In this document: piece by piece, positions 46,201 to 58,214 of the stretch
How the letters are laid out: the number at the start of each line of letters is the position of its first letter
How positions within the stretch are numbered: the stretch's first letter is position 1
NCBI RefSeq assembly: GCF_002994745.2
Contig: NC_037089.1
Location: 82,174,347-82,238,346 of the forward strand
DNA length: 64,000 bases
Direction: 5' to 3'
From: Rosa chinensis
Taxonomy: Eukaryota; Streptophyta; Magnoliopsida; Rosales; Rosaceae
Position numbers and translations under genes: made by a program
Notes under the pieces: model-generated
Seen by the model: only the letters and a program-made list of their open reading frames with translations
What the model was told of the DNA's origin: nothing
Databases searched by the model: none

Positions 46201-47317
46201 AAGTTTTGTATTGCTTGTTTAAAAAAATTATGGAGTCAAGAGAAATTACCTAAAAAACCTACACCAAGTATGCATCAGAAATGAGATTCTCTACGTTGAA
46301 AGTTTCCCAAAGCTGATAATTTCATAAAAAAAACACACAAAAGGGAGAATCACTCAAAGTTACCTCCATTGGAGAAGATCACAGTGATACAACAGTTCCA
46401 TCAAGCTACTGAACCCTAGTGCTTCTCTCCAACACATTTTCTATTACACCCTGCCGTAATGTAGCACCTCATTTTAGAAGTGAAATCTTAAACATTCTGG
46501 GGAAACTGAAAAGAAAAATGGAATGAAAGAACATATGACTCACTACTACACAAGTAAGCTGGGGGGGATAACACATGTTGCTTTAGACTAGCTAAACCAA
46601 AAAATATGGAAGTGATGGAGAATAGCAACTGCTCTTGGCATTAAGCATGTTGTATGCACTAGTTTTTCCCTGATGAAGACAAAGAAATGTTCTCTCCTAG
46701 CAAGCTTGTTTCCCCCTGCATCTAACATATATGGTCAAGGCAAGAAAGCGAACAAAGAAAACACACATTATTCACAACATATTTGCAGAATGACATCAAT
46801 TAATCGAATTACTACAAAAATTTTACTTATGAGAACCGCCGCATTCTAAATGAGTAACAAACAAAATTGAAAAGAAAAATACTAGAGGGTAAGACATAAT
46901 TGGAATACTAGTGGAGATACATGACAGGATGACAATGATGGCAATTACTAATCTCTATACCCTTATTTCTGTATATTGCAAAAAGAATAGAACTTCAACT
47001 TCAAGTACATTGGATTAAGCAAGAAACACATAGGGAGGTTCATGAAAGCCATACCTGAAGCAACAAATCGATATCCCCAGGCAAAGTGCTATTCATATTT
47101 AACCTGATTTGGAAGACTCATTAATCTGTGTAAATATTTATCCCTCTTTTGGGGATCAGATTCTGCTTCAAGCATATATCACCATAAAATCTTTCTACTC
47201 GTACATCAAAAATTGATCAATAGACCAAGATGGAGCTTATGGCCTATTGTATCACCATAACAGAAGCAGTAACTACCACCCTAAAAAAAAACGACAACAA
47301 ATTGGTATATCTGATAC
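46201..47317. other. Spacer / former intron of H+-ATPase pseudogene
   Basis: AT-rich sequence between the truncated Tat element and the last recognisable H+-ATPase exon. No later ATPase exon (for example the phosphorylation-loop region) was found. Confidence 0.5.
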
Positions 47318-47936
47318 CTTGGCTTTAGGAGCAAGACGAGCCATGAGAGCTGCTGCAGCATTACCCGCATTATTTTCCTTGATGAAACTAATGGTGGAGT
47401 TGATGACCAGCAGAGTAATAATAACCGCAAAATCTTGCCAGTCAGGAGGCTTCCCCTACGTACAGATAAACAAACATCACAAATCAATAAACAAATCACC
47501 ACAAATGCAAGCAGTGTAAAAAACTAGCAACAGTAACCCGAAAACTTGAAAAACTTGCTCTCTTGAAACACAACACCCATACCACACAATTGTGAGAAAA
47601 TGAAGAAGAAAACACAGTTTGTAAGAACAAAGAAAGGGGTTGTGAATATGAGGAGATTAACCTGCTTTTCCTGAAGCTTGTTATGCCCAAAAATGGCTAA
47701 TCTTTCCTCAGCAGCTTCACTGCTGAGACCCTCTTTGCTACATCTCATATTCTCAAGCACCTCCTCAATGGGTATGTTTTCCTACAACCACAGAGTTCAT
47801 AAACACCCATTTAAACCAAAACCACATAGCAAACCAAAAACCAAGCAAAAAGCTTTGAAATTTTCTCAGATCGATATACCAAATCAACTGTTTCCTTCAG
47901 CACCGCGTCAAGCACTTCAGGCTTCTCATCCGCCAT
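47318..47936 (-). pseudogene. Plasma-membrane H+-ATPase (P3A) 5' exons, broken
   Basis: Exon 1 (47936-47880) encodes MADEKPEVLDAVLKETVDL. Exon 2 (47781-47662) encodes ENIPIEEVLENMRCSKEGLS and AAEERLAIFGHNKLQEKQ. An exon 3 remnant (about 47564-47522) reads ESKFFKFSGYCC then stop: the rest of the exon (membrane segment 1) is deleted, and its acceptor is CAA in place of CAG. Exon 4 (47456-47318) encodes [20 protein letters not shown] then [20 protein letters not shown]. Exons 1, 2 and 4 have canonical splice sites. These match the N-terminus of the AHA-type proton pump that energises the plasma membrane. The P-loop, phosphorylation and C-terminal regulatory parts are missing. Confidence 0.85.
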
Positions 47937-48340
47937 CTCTCTCATCTTCCTCTCTCGTCACAGCTCTACAGAATCATTAACACTCGAAGGATCAGAAACC
48001 AAGAACCAACAAGAACATAAAAAAGACTTAAAATTTTGAAGAACCCAGAAGAAGCTGATAGCTTTTAGAATAAGACAAGCACTAACCAGTTGTAAAGATT
48101 TGATTTTGATCAGAATTAAAGGTTGAGGGACCAGTTGAAGAGAGAAGCACAGATGAGAGAGAGTAGGAGGTGAGAAAAAGTGGATCTGGAGGAATCTCTC
48201 TCCTCCGTCACCGATCTCTGACCACCAGGGTGGACTCACCGTAACCACCATCTTCTTCGCCTTCCTCCGACGAGTCAACGCTAGGATGCACCTCTGAGAT
48301 GAGCCACAAAGAAAACTCTGCACCTCCTAGAGAGAGCGCG
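47937..48340 (-). other. 5' UTR and promoter side of the H+-ATPase pseudogene
   Basis: C/T-rich on the - strand, with a 5' UTR-like character. A 121-codon frame here is not conserved-looking. A GAGAG tract lies near 48330. Confidence 0.5.
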
Positions 48341-48855
48341 CGAGCGGGAGGGGAGGGAGTAGAGGGATAGGTTTCGGGGGAGAACCCAACTCGATTGGTC
48401 AGAACCCAAATCCCCCATTAGCATAATGAAAAACCCCTAAATCGAACCCCAATCGAGTATAACCCAAATCGAACCCCAATCGAATAGAACCTAAATCCAG
48501 ACTTTGAAGGATGGTGATTTGTGATGGCTAAGTGTTTTGAGAAGATGGTGAAGAAAAGCTCAAGATTTTGCTCCAAGTGAAGACAAACTCGGGGTTTCCC
48601 TCTTAGACATGAAAAATGACCAAGGCATTAACTTTGTTTAAGTGTGCCCTCGATCGAGTTGGTTAAGGCAATAGGCATTAACTCATACAGACAACGTATG
48701 GATATGTTTACGTTGTTTGATTTGTTACATAGCTGAGGGAATAAAAGATGGAAATTTCCCTCCTCTGCAATCAAAATGTTAGGTTTCGCGCTTAGGCTAG
48801 TCATTGCTCATTCACATAACATAAATAGTTCATTCTGTTGTTGGAACTTGCAAGC
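48341..48855. other. Intergenic
   Basis: Contains short direct repeats of 'CCCAAATCGAACCCCAATCGA' type near 48400-48490. No gene seen. Confidence 0.5.
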
Positions 48856-48860
48856 ATAAC

Positions 48861-49213
48861 TGTTGAGAATATATACATCCCACATGGGAAAAATGGGACC
48901 TTGCCTATGAGTTTATAAGGGTTTGGGCCACTCCATCCATTGCCAATTGGTTTTGGATGTGAACCCCAGATTGCTTTATCATGGTATCAGAGCGGGTTAC
49001 CCACGTGTGCATGCCTCATGGCCACACGGGCTCCACGTCACCCAAAGTTGTCCACGTGTATGGCTTAAAGATTCGCTACACGTGCGGGGGCGTGTTGAGA
49101 ATATATACATCCCACATGGGAAAAATGGGACCTTGCCTATGAGTTTATAAGGGTTTGGGCCACTCCATCCATTGCCAATTGGTTTTGGATGTGAACCCCA
49201 GATTGCTTTATCA
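48861..49213 (+). mobile_element. TRIM (miniature LTR retrotransposon), 353 bp
   Basis: Two LTRs of 121 bp each (48861-48981 and 49093-49213), identical by eye, start TGTTGAGAATATATACATCC and end CTTTATCA. A primer-binding site TGGTATCAGAGC (initiator tRNA-Met) follows the first LTR directly, and a GTGCGGGGGCG purine tract precedes the second. The 5-bp duplication ATAAC lies on both sides (48856-48860 and 49214-49218). The 111-bp interior codes for nothing. Identical LTRs point to recent movement by proteins of another element. Confidence 0.97.
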
Positions 49214-49218
49214 ATAAC

Positions 49219-49648
49219 AAACAATTGTAGCCAAATTTTCTCGTTTTGGGGGGAATGAATGTCATTTTGGAGCCATCTCCAAATTTTGGTACTCACTTGC
49301 ACAACAGGACATTAAAAACCATTGTATGATGATTTCCAGGTAAACTCTTGCAACGGAAGTAACTAAACTGTTGTCCAATTTAATAGCATCTAGGGTACAA
49401 TTTGGAGCCAAATTTGACTCAATCGTAGAAGGGAAATATGCCGATCTTTTTCTTTCATTCAGACAACAGATAATCTCTCTTTCTGTTGTGCCATCACCTC
49501 CTAACTAGAAGTTTTATAATTTGAGCATCTTTATACAACGAAGATTCCTTAAATGTGTTGTATGATTCAATTATCGTTAACACACAACAGAGGATTTGTT
49601 CTCCGTTGTGTGATCACCGTTGTGTGATGCAGTTTTTGATGTAGTGTT
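49219..49648. mobile_element. CACTA-type element end
   Basis: Ends in GATGCAGTTTTTGATGTAGT G; on the other strand this is CACTACATCAAAAACTGCATC, a CACTA terminus. Subterminal motifs CCGTTGTGTGAT and ACACAACAGAGG repeat just inside. The other end was not found, and the TRIM above sits inside or beside the same sequence. Confidence 0.65.
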
Positions 49649-50160
49649 GAGTGGTGTATTCTAAACAAATTTGGTTGAAATTGGATGCCCGAAAGATGGT
49701 GAACCGGTGGAATATTTGTTGCGGGTTGTATGGAGCTTCCGGTGGCCTGTTCGGTATGTTTCCGGCTGGTTCTTCTGGTGGCGCCTCTGGTTCTGGACTT
49801 CTGGGATCGAGTACTTCAAGGTGTGCGGTGGAGGCATAAAAGGCTTCAAGGTTTTGTATTCAGATTCAAGGTTTTTAGCTTCTTGAATCAAGGTTTGGCT
49901 ATTTGTTTCAGGGTTAGGACTTCGTGCTGATAACGTGTTTTAGGGAAACGAGAAATTGAGAGAAAATCGTTGTGTATTCTCATTGATAATAGGGGCCTCT
50001 ATATATAGAGGATTACAAAGCATAGAATCCGAATTATACAAGGAAATATAATCATACATTGAATGGATATTCTCCGAGATTATCTCTAATTAAAACCCTA
50101 TTACCACTAGGTCAGGTAATCTAGAGTTTGGGCCAGACACAATTTGGATTTACTTAAACA
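49649..50160 (-). mobile_element. Copia-type fragment: LTR plus start of internal region
   Basis: On the - strand, a 225-bp LTR (50160-49936) runs TGTTTAAGTAAATCC...CCCTAAAACA with a TATA box (CTATATATAGAGG). It is followed directly by CGTTATCAGCACGAAG, the usual primer-binding region of many plant Copia elements, and then about 280 bp of internal sequence. The rest is missing. Confidence 0.7.
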
Positions 50161-50167
50161 GTTATAT

Positions 50168-50360
50168 CAATTTTTTTTTTTTGATGCGAAAATGACTATG
50201 ATAAGTTGAAGCTTCTAGGGCAACCGCAGTTTACAACATCGAAGACTAGAGCATTTGATGCATTTTTCGGGACCAAATTAGTCCATGAAAAACCATCAAT
50301 GGAAGCATGACCTAAATTTGCAATTGCTTCAGCTACAAAGTTAGTTTCCTAATTGGTTCT
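50168..50360 (-). pseudogene. LINE 3' end: RNase H-like fragment with poly(A)
   Basis: The - frame reads ETNFVAEAIANLGHASIDGF, then SWTNLVPKNASNALVFDVVN, the C-terminus of the RNase H-like domain in plant LINE ORF2 proteins. A poly(A) run (TCAAAAAAAAAAAA on -) lies just downstream at about 50169-50183. The 5' truncation is typical of LINE copies. Confidence 0.7.
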
Positions 50361-50392
50361 ATCATTGAATTTTCATGTTGTTTGACCAAAAA

Positions 50393-51473
50393 TGTAAGAC
50401 CCCGGAAATTTATTATTAAATTCTAATAGTTTTCAGGAATTAATCAAGTGTCCGTTAGAACGATTTCGTGGTTCGAGGGTGGAGCGGAAGTGTTTTGGAC
50501 AATTATTCGCTCGGAATGCTTTTATTTAAGGGTTGACTTTTTATACGTTTAGATTCTGCCAATGAAAGTCGTAGAGCACATCGATACAAATTCGTGGATA
50601 TATGGAACGCGGGAATCGGAGTTCATATGAAGAAGTTATGGCCATCGGAAAAGTTTCCATTTTGGAATATATAGGAAAAATCTGAAAAAAAAAATCAGAA
50701 AATATCAAGTTTCCAAAATGGGAAACTTTTCTCTCTCTTCTGTCTCAAGCCCAGTTTCGCCCACCAGACTTCGCCGACTTCATTCTCCCTCCTCCGGCCA
50801 CCAATCGACGAATCGTTTCTTCCATTTTTTTCGCCTCAGTCCCATTTCCAAGTCTGAGAAGTTTCACTGCATGGTTTGGCCCGTGCACAGCACTACAAGG
50901 CCGGAAAGATTGGCTGTGGCACTGCAAATCGCCCAAATCGGAGCTCAAGATTCCGGCCACCGAAAGGGGTGATTCTTGGGGGCTTTTGAAGCCTAGTGGA
51001 CGTAGAAGCTTTCTCCCAAGGTGGCTTGCAACGATTCAACTCGTGGTGATCGAATTTTGAAGATTGGGAATCTAGGGTTCTTCGGGTTTCAAACCTTGTG
51101 AGGTAAATTCAAGCCAAATGGCTTTGATTATGACTTTATGCTAGTTATGAAACTTATAGTTGGAGTTGAGATGAAGATTTTTTGTGTTGGAAGTTTTGTC
51201 AGATTTTGATTTTGGGCCTGCGGCGGTGCCGCCATTGTGGTGGTAGTTTCCGAGCACTTCCGGCCACCCCAGGAACTGTTTTTGTTCCTCTTTTTATTCT
51301 ACACATCGATATGATCATTTCAATATATAGTTTGTAATTTTTGGAAATTGTATGAGCAAGTTATGAATTTTCAAAGTTTAAGGGTTTTCGGTTCGATTGG
51401 TTTTAGATCTGAGAGGATTCGGCAGTTCGATTGACTTGTATAAGTATTCCGGAGACTTGGGGTGATCTTAGAT
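50393..51473 (+). repeat. Tekay-type LTR sequence (family A)
   Basis: Starts TGTAAGACCCCGGAAATTT and follows the same plan as the LTR at 13046: ATTTCGTGGTTCG, AGTCGTAGAGCACATCGATA, AAGTTATGG. No 3' end was identified before the next LTR start at 51474. Confidence 0.65.
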
Positions 51474-54400
51474 TGTGATGCCCCGGAAATTCGTATTTAT
51501 TTTCCAAGGATTTTCCGGAATCTAATTTGTGGTTATTGGAGGGTTTCGTGGCTCGTGGATGGAGTAGAATGTTTCGGGCGAATTAATATTCGAAAAGTGT
51601 GGATTTAGGGGGGTTTCAAGGTTGAATTTTGATACGTTGAGATTCTCAGAAAACTTCCTTCACGAAAGTTGTAGAGCACGTCGATATGAGTTCGTGGACA
51701 TGTGGTACGCATCAATCAGAGTTCTTATGAGAAAGTTATGGCTTTCGGAAAAAGTTTCCATTTTAGTATAAATGGGAAATTTCCGAAAATATCTTCATAA
51801 TTTCATTTTCATTTTCCGGAAAGCATTCCTTCTCTCTCTCTTCTCTCTCGGCTTCACCTTCAGTATCGAAGATATCCGTCTGAACCGACCCGGCTTTTCC
51901 TGTCACGTCCCCAAATCCAAGGCCAATATTGTACTGAAATATGGCTCGTGAATTTGTGACGTGATTCAAAACAAAAACAATTTTCTTCTTGAATAAATCA
52001 ACAAGAAGTAAAAGAAATTATATACATGTTTGAATAGTACTTTTATTAGAAAACTAATATCGGTAATATATTTACATAACCAAAGTTAAGCAAAATTTGA
52101 ATCAGTACAGGTATTCACTAGAAATAGTAGTAGAAAAATATTATTTTATCTAGTAGGTTCATCCCGTTTTCCCAAGCATCTACTCAATACCTGAAAACAA
52201 GAAGGTGTAGCATCATGAGCAACACAAGCCCAATAAGTACACAACTTACATTCTTATATTAATGTGTCTTATAAGAAATCAAAACTGAACAACCAAGTTA
52301 AAATGTACCAAGAACCATTTAAGTTCATACGAATTCTTAAATATGTATATATACACACAATACACACACACATATATGCAAATATATTCATTCGTGTGAA
52401 TGGTTTGGTAATAAATCACAGTCACATATTCTTATCAAACCAACAAATATTGTAGTATTAATATGTGAATTAACATTAAAGCAATACATGCTTGATTCTT
52501 TTTTTACTCACACCATCACATATTAAAAATATATCACAACCAACAAATATTGTAACATTAATATGTGAAATAACATTAAAGCAACACCTGCTTGATTTTC
52601 TTTTCACTAACACCTTCACATATTCAAAATATATCATAGATAGATATTTGATCAATTTCACTAACACCTTCACATATTCAAAATATATCATAGATAGATA
52701 TTTGATCAAAATAACATAAGTCTTTTTAGTGAATTTTCGGATTAACTGGTAACAAATCACAAATCCACATGCTAGGGACCGACGTACTATTCCCAAAGCA
52801 TGGGACAACCAGGTTGACTGGTATCAAATCACAAATCCACGTACTAGGGACCGACGTACTATTCCCAAAGTACGGGTAAGCCGCAGCATACCAAGGACAC
52901 AACCAAGGCATGTATACTCAAAGTAAGCACCCTTCCTAAGAGTATAATAGTGCACTATCTGAAGGGACTAGGGCCCACAGCTTAACAACCACGAAGCATA
53001 ACCACGAAGCACCACGAAGCACATTTACCAGTAATTCACTTAAGCACGGGGTTGTTGTAATCACCCGGCTTCATAATTATATTTTTCAGACATAATCAAA
53101 TTCACAATATACAATCTTTATAAATTATAGATCGTAATATATGTATATGTACACACACATATAGATACATATACTTAGGAATAATCTCATATGAAAACAT
53201 GTATAACATAATTCTATATCACAAATAAGTAAATTCACTAGCAAACAACATAATTAAAAAGAAGCTTATACATAATTGAAATCAAGTAAAATAGATAATA
53301 ATAAAGCACAAACATTAAATAATTATAAACAATTAAATTATAGTTAGCATAAACATTAAAAAGAAACTTATGCATAATTGAAATCAAGTAAAATAGGTAA
53401 TAATAAAGCACAAGCATTAAATAAGTAACTATAAACAATTTAACAAAATTATATTATAGTTAGTATTTCAGTCCTTATGTCCAAATCCATTGAAGTTCAT
53501 CAACCATGTTCATGTTTCTCCAATTAGAGTCATCAAACTTCAAGATGTGTTATGTTGTCCATCACAAGTCTGGATTAGTCAAATGAGTATACCAATTCAA
53601 AGGGTTTCTCACAAGGAATCCAATGGAATAAGTCATGTAGTCCAAATCAGAGTGATATAGTCCAGAAATGGTGAAGAACCATAACAGTGCAGAAACCGAT
53701 ATTTTTGATACTGTCCTTTGATATCTTAGTCTTTACGTATAGTATAAAATTACCATTAATTCTCAAACTTTCCAGATCACAAGTAGAGGTTCTAAGCTTC
53801 AAATTGATATAAAGTTTGTAGAAAATGGTTAAGAAATGAGAGAGATATGAATTTTTGAAGTTGTGATGACTGTATGAGATTTCCAGCAAGTTTAAAAGTT
53901 GAAAACTTTGATTAGCCATAACTTCTTCATTTCTTAACCTTTTTTAGTGATTAAAAAGCCTAAATTGAAGAACTTTTGATGAGGAATTTAATACTATAAA
54001 TAGTTTTGACAAAACAGATTTTGTTATATACGAAAATACTGGTTTACAGCAAAACAGATCCTTTTCCATCTTATCATTGATTATGTAGTTTGATAAATCT
54101 TAAAGACAAAAGAACATAAAAATGTATTCATGTACTTACTTAAGAAAATCAGAGATGAGGTGAAGATTTTGGTCTTGAATTCAAGCTTGGACTTCTTTAA
54201 GAAAAACAAAGGAAGCTTCTAAAGAGGAAAAAGGATGAAGGATGTGTGGGAATCTTGAGTTTTCTCTACAACTAAGGGAGTGTTTGATCAATTTTTCATT
54301 TGATCTTCAAGCTTGTGAGAAGTATGATCAGATCATATGCTTAAATAGGCTAGAATTAAGCATAAAATAAGTAAGTGGCAAATTATTATAAGGTGAGTGA

Positions 54401-54489
54401 CAAATTACTATTTAGGTTAAATGATTAAAATGATAAGATAAAATTAAAAAAAATAAAAAGAAAGAAAGCACAAATCCACTTGCTAAATA

Positions 54490-54526
<37 letters not shown>

Positions 54527-55120
54527 GTATGTATGTAACACACACATCCATATGCACATTTACCCAATTAATAAGTAAAGAACTTTAGTAAAAAAAAAAT
54601 TACAATAATTAGTACTAAAATGACTTGCATCACAAAAATAACATATATGAGAGTCTTAAGCTCAATAACAAAGATTTTTTTCAAATATAGTTAATAATAT
54701 AGTGTTCTATAGTTGGCACTAATTTTCGGGTTATTACATTTCCGGCGATCTCAAGCGGTGAAACTCTCCAGATCAATTCGCCTCCTTGCTCCCGTCATCC
54801 CTCTAGCATCCTCTAGCGGCGATTCTCGACTGTGACGGCACTAGAAGGTGGCGAAGATTCGTGTTTTCGGACCCGATCAGTTCTCCGAACTCCGACGTCG
54901 GTGAAGCTTTAAACCAAGCTTGGAGAGCTCGCAGCAGCCTCCTAGATCGATCTGTGGTGGTTGTTTGGATCGATTCACGACGTGAAACTTGGTTCAACTC
55001 GGATTGAACAGTAATTCACAGCTTGCGAGGTAGTTTTCGACCTTTTTGCTTAGATTCTGATTTGAGGCTAGTTATGAAAGTTGTTAAAATGCTGAAATGA
55101 AGATCTTTGATGTTGGGAGT
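51474..55120 (+). repeat. Tekay-type LTR sequence (family B), split by solo LTR
   Basis: Starts TGTGATGCCCCGGAAATTCG and resembles family A. It is interrupted at 51900 and resumes at 54744 without loss: ...CCGACCCGGC-TTTTCC, then GGCGATCTCAAGCGG. A reverse-oriented LTR piece begins at 55121. Confidence 0.65.
51901..54738 (-). mobile_element. Solo LTR, 2838 bp
   Basis: On the - strand it starts TGTAATAACCCGAAAATTAG and ends GGGGACGTGACA, with 5-bp duplication TTTCC on both sides (51896-51900 and 54739-54743). No internal genes, primer site or second LTR: the product of LTR-LTR recombination. Inside are tandem duplications of about 55 bp (52580-52710), about 75 bp (52737-52875) and about 110-130 bp (53240-53440). 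A TATATA microsatellite lies at about 54487-54530. Confidence 0.9.
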
Positions 55121-55700
55121 TGTCACGCCCCGAATTTTGAATAACCAATTCAAATCCGAAACATGAATAATAACAATTACAAAAAAAAAAGTCCTGAATT
55201 TTTTTCTCACAAATAACCACACTTCACACCTCTCATTAATACAATAAACCAAATCCTCAAGTTATTTAATATTACAACACACTCTCTCCAAATTTAAATG
55301 TAAGCTCAATGAGCATAACAACCTCACAATAAAGCTGTAACTCAAATACCACTACTCTAAGCAGCCTGATCACCTTCTCGATTCTCCTGACCTGTAGGAT
55401 TACCCACTACACAATTTGAATAGTGTACCGGGATTACAACAACACCAAACCCGGTAAGCTTTACAGCTCGTATGAGTAAACAAGAAAGAACTGTTGATTT
55501 ATTAAATATCAAATCATATTCCTTTTAACTCAAAGAAAATAACCAACAATCACAACATCCACAAAGCAATCCACAATCCCCAAAATCAGTCACTAAAATC
55601 ACCAACTCTAAATCACCAAATATTAATACGGGATCTAAACTCACATCTTTCTTCTCAAAACCCCGAAAGCGTATTTATACAAATACGGTGACTAACAGAC
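55121..55700 (-). repeat. Reverse LTR end, same family as 19551-22639
   Basis: TGTCACGCCCCGAATTTTGA onward is the reverse complement of the last part of the 3' LTR of the WUS-carrying element, including the GTGTACCGGGATTACAACAA and AAACCCGGTAAGCTT segments. The far end is unclear. Confidence 0.7.
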
Positions 55701-55859
55701 TAGAGTTCTATCTGAGATGTATGAATGCTTTAACAATGTTCGTTAAATTCAATATTTGATGAATTGATGTACCATAATGCTTTTGGTACAAATATTGATC
55801 ATTTGATGGTTTGCATTCAATTTGTATTCCAATTGTTCACTGTTAATTTATATCCATTC

Positions 55860-56263
55860 AAAATTTGGGTATTCACACAACACAGTTGTAGATATCACAC
55901 AATGGATTTTAATAAGTAACGTCGTCTAGTTTTAATCTCATACAACAGAAAAGACTAGAACTCAGTTGTCATAGTCTAAATCACACAACAGCTATACTAC
56001 AAAACTGTTGTATGAAAGTCTCAACCCACAACGGTAAAAAAGCAAATTCTGTTGTGTGAACTGCTGCACATGGGTACATTCGGCATCTGTCGAGTTCTTG
56101 GACAACGGTGTTAAGAAATATACGTCGACTGATTTTGTATCATACAACGGTGAATTCACCGTCATCTGATTTTTCATCAGACAACATCGAGATAGACGAC
56201 GGTGAGTCTTCAAATCAGACGACGTTTTTTCACCGTCGGGTGATGCAGTTTTTGGTGTAGTGC
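55860..56263. mobile_element. CACTA-type element end (second copy)
   Basis: Ends GATGCAGTTTTTGGTGTAGT G at 56263, the complement of CACTACACCAAAAACTGCATC. Many subterminal ACAACRG / CCGTTGT and ACACAACAG motifs lie within 400 bp. The partner end was not seen. Confidence 0.65.
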
Positions 56264-57224
56264 AATCTGACGATCTAGGAACCGGAAGAAAAATTTCAAA
56301 AACTGGCCTAAAACATGCTGAACTGGCTGACTGAATGTCCGGCAGAAAAAAAGAAAAAAAAAATAGGAGGAAGGAGAAGCCCACGTGCAGCCCAGCCTAC
56401 GTGCAACCCTCTTCAGCCCACAGAAGAAGAAAAAAAACTCGGCCCAGTTTGGTGCGGCCCATTGCAGAAGAAACAAAAAAAAAAAGGGGGGGGGACTGAC
56501 CCAGAAAAGTCAAGGCCCAACCCACAGGTCAACACTTCTGGTCAACCACCGCCGACGACTTTTTACGGCCAACTTCCGGCATTTTTTCTGGCCAACTGTC
56601 AACGTCTAACTTCTCAATCTACCAGGATGAGATTTCTTTCATAGCATATCGAAGAGACCAAACATCAAGATGAGCCGACCCTGACCGTAATCCCAAATGG
56701 AATCACCTAATGCATAATCTAATAAGTAAACATAGTACATGCTTTTGTCCTTGGTTGATTGATAAGATGGGGCTTCCATTCAAAGAGAATAAAAGTTTCC
56801 CAATGTTCTTTTATATTGGCAACACTCCAAGCGCTCCTAAATGGTTGAGCTGCTATGTATTTATTAGTTCCCCCAATTCAAACCCCTCCTTATTTTACAT
56901 GTGTAAAAAAGAATGTCTAAAATGGAGGTAAAAGAGCCTAAGACGTGCATCCATCAATGAGTATATAGTTTGTTGTGTTCTTCAAGTAGTTGGGCGCTTA
57001 TACGTCATTTGCGTACTACCATGATTCTAGGGGCTTCTTCCTCTCATTATTCCAATTCTCCTCCACACCCTGCTACCCAGGGATGATAGATAGATTTTCT
57101 CGTCCTCACTCAAACCATTCAGCGTTCGCTGAAGACGTCACACCTTGCGGCGACTTGGGTTTCACTTGACTATATATGGCTCCATTGTGTGTGCTCGGAG
57201 TAGAAGCTTTGTATAAATGTAATT
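56264..57224. other. Unassigned retroelement-like and intergenic sequence
   Basis: 56264-56650 has A-runs and a CTGGTCAACCACCGCCG-type stretch, as in Tekay LTRs read in reverse. The remainder shows no gene. Confidence 0.4.
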
Positions 57225-57239
57225 ATCATTGGGGATCCT

Positions 57240-57377
57240 CACGAAGTGGTGTTAGCTTAGTGGTTAGAGCACCCACTACCTAAGATTGAGGTCATGAGTT
57301 TGAGTCATCATAGGAGTAGGAGTGAAATCCTTTGATTTCTTTAAAAAAAAAAAAAAATAATAATAAAATAATAAAAA
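57240..57377 (+). mobile_element. tRNA-derived SINE, 138 bp
   Basis: The head has an A-box-like TAGCTTAGTGGTTAGAGC and a B-box-like GAGTTTGAGTC. It ends in an A/T-rich tail (A15, then TAA repeats). A perfect 15-bp target duplication ATCATTGGGGATCCT flanks it (57225-57239 and 57378-57392), the signature of LINE-mediated retroposition. Confidence 0.93.
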
Positions 57378-57589
57378 ATCATTGGGGATCCTAACATAAC
57401 TTAAATCAAGTATATACACATATATACAGCCCCCTTCCAATGAGGGATACCTATTTTTGGCCAACTTGAGGGATAGGCTCCCAGCCCTTGGATCAGGGTT
57501 AATGAGCTTGGACGGCTGAGATTTAACCCTTATGTAACCCCAATTCCTGAACTCGGGTTCGTTCTCAAGCCTCCCAATTTCTTCTCTTC

Positions 57590-57640
<51 letters not shown>

Positions 57641-57816
57641 AGAGAACTTGTAAATCGAGCATGAACTTCTCTAGAAATCAGGTGGGTTTTGCATTTGTAG
57701 TGAGTATTTGATCAGGCTGAGGCCGCCGAGCTCGACCCCAACGACGACGGTAGCGATCTCGAAGAAGATGGTTAGTTTACCTCACTGTAATTTGTTTTGA
57801 AGAAGAAGACGGTTAG

Positions 57817-58214
57817 ATGAAGCTACTGCCTAACGTCCTCGACAGGCCTCTCAGCAAAGGAAAACAAGAGGTCTTCTCTCTCTCTCTCTCTCTCTAGCTC
57901 ATTCACTTTTGTTTCGTTATGCATCAAATTACTAATCCCTGAACTTAATGGGTGTGATTTTGATGGATCTCTGTGTGTTGGGTACTCGATTTAAGGGGAA
58001 AGATCGAAACTTTGTACTCAATTAACCTTAATTTGAGTGATGAGGACCTGGTTTTTTTTTTTTTGCTTTTATTGAATTTTTTGGGTGATTGAGATTTTGG
58101 ATGTTTACTGATTTTGGGATTTGACGGTTTTTTCAGGTCAGTTTGAGTGCATTTTCGTTCTTGTTTTCGGAGCTTGTGCAATACAGCCAAACACAGGTTG
58201 ACAACATTGCCTAG
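57817..58214 (+). pseudogene. TRAPPC5 (TRAPP subunit) fragment, left arm
   Basis: Exon-like 57817-57870 reads MKLLPNVLDRPLSKGKQE. After an intron with TTTCAG at its end, 58137-58211 reads VSLSAFSFLFSELVQYSQTQ then VDNIA, followed by TAG where TRAPPC5 has a Glu codon (NIAELE). TRAPPC5/Trs31 is a core subunit of the TRAPP vesicle-tethering complex. Only the first ~45 residues are present, so no protein function is expected. The short coding-like piece EAAELDPNDDGSDLEED (about 57720-57770) just upstream is unassigned. Confidence 0.85.

Noticed and set aside
47040..47100. Possible further H+-ATPase exon (PGDIDLLLQ on the - strand)
   Set aside because: Only four residues (PGDI) fit the ATPase, and the following residues do not match; most likely chance.
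57276..57638. ORFs with long RE or LS repeats (also 58775-58984 and 59163-59414)
   Set aside because: They are translations of CT/GA microsatellites in the MULE arms.
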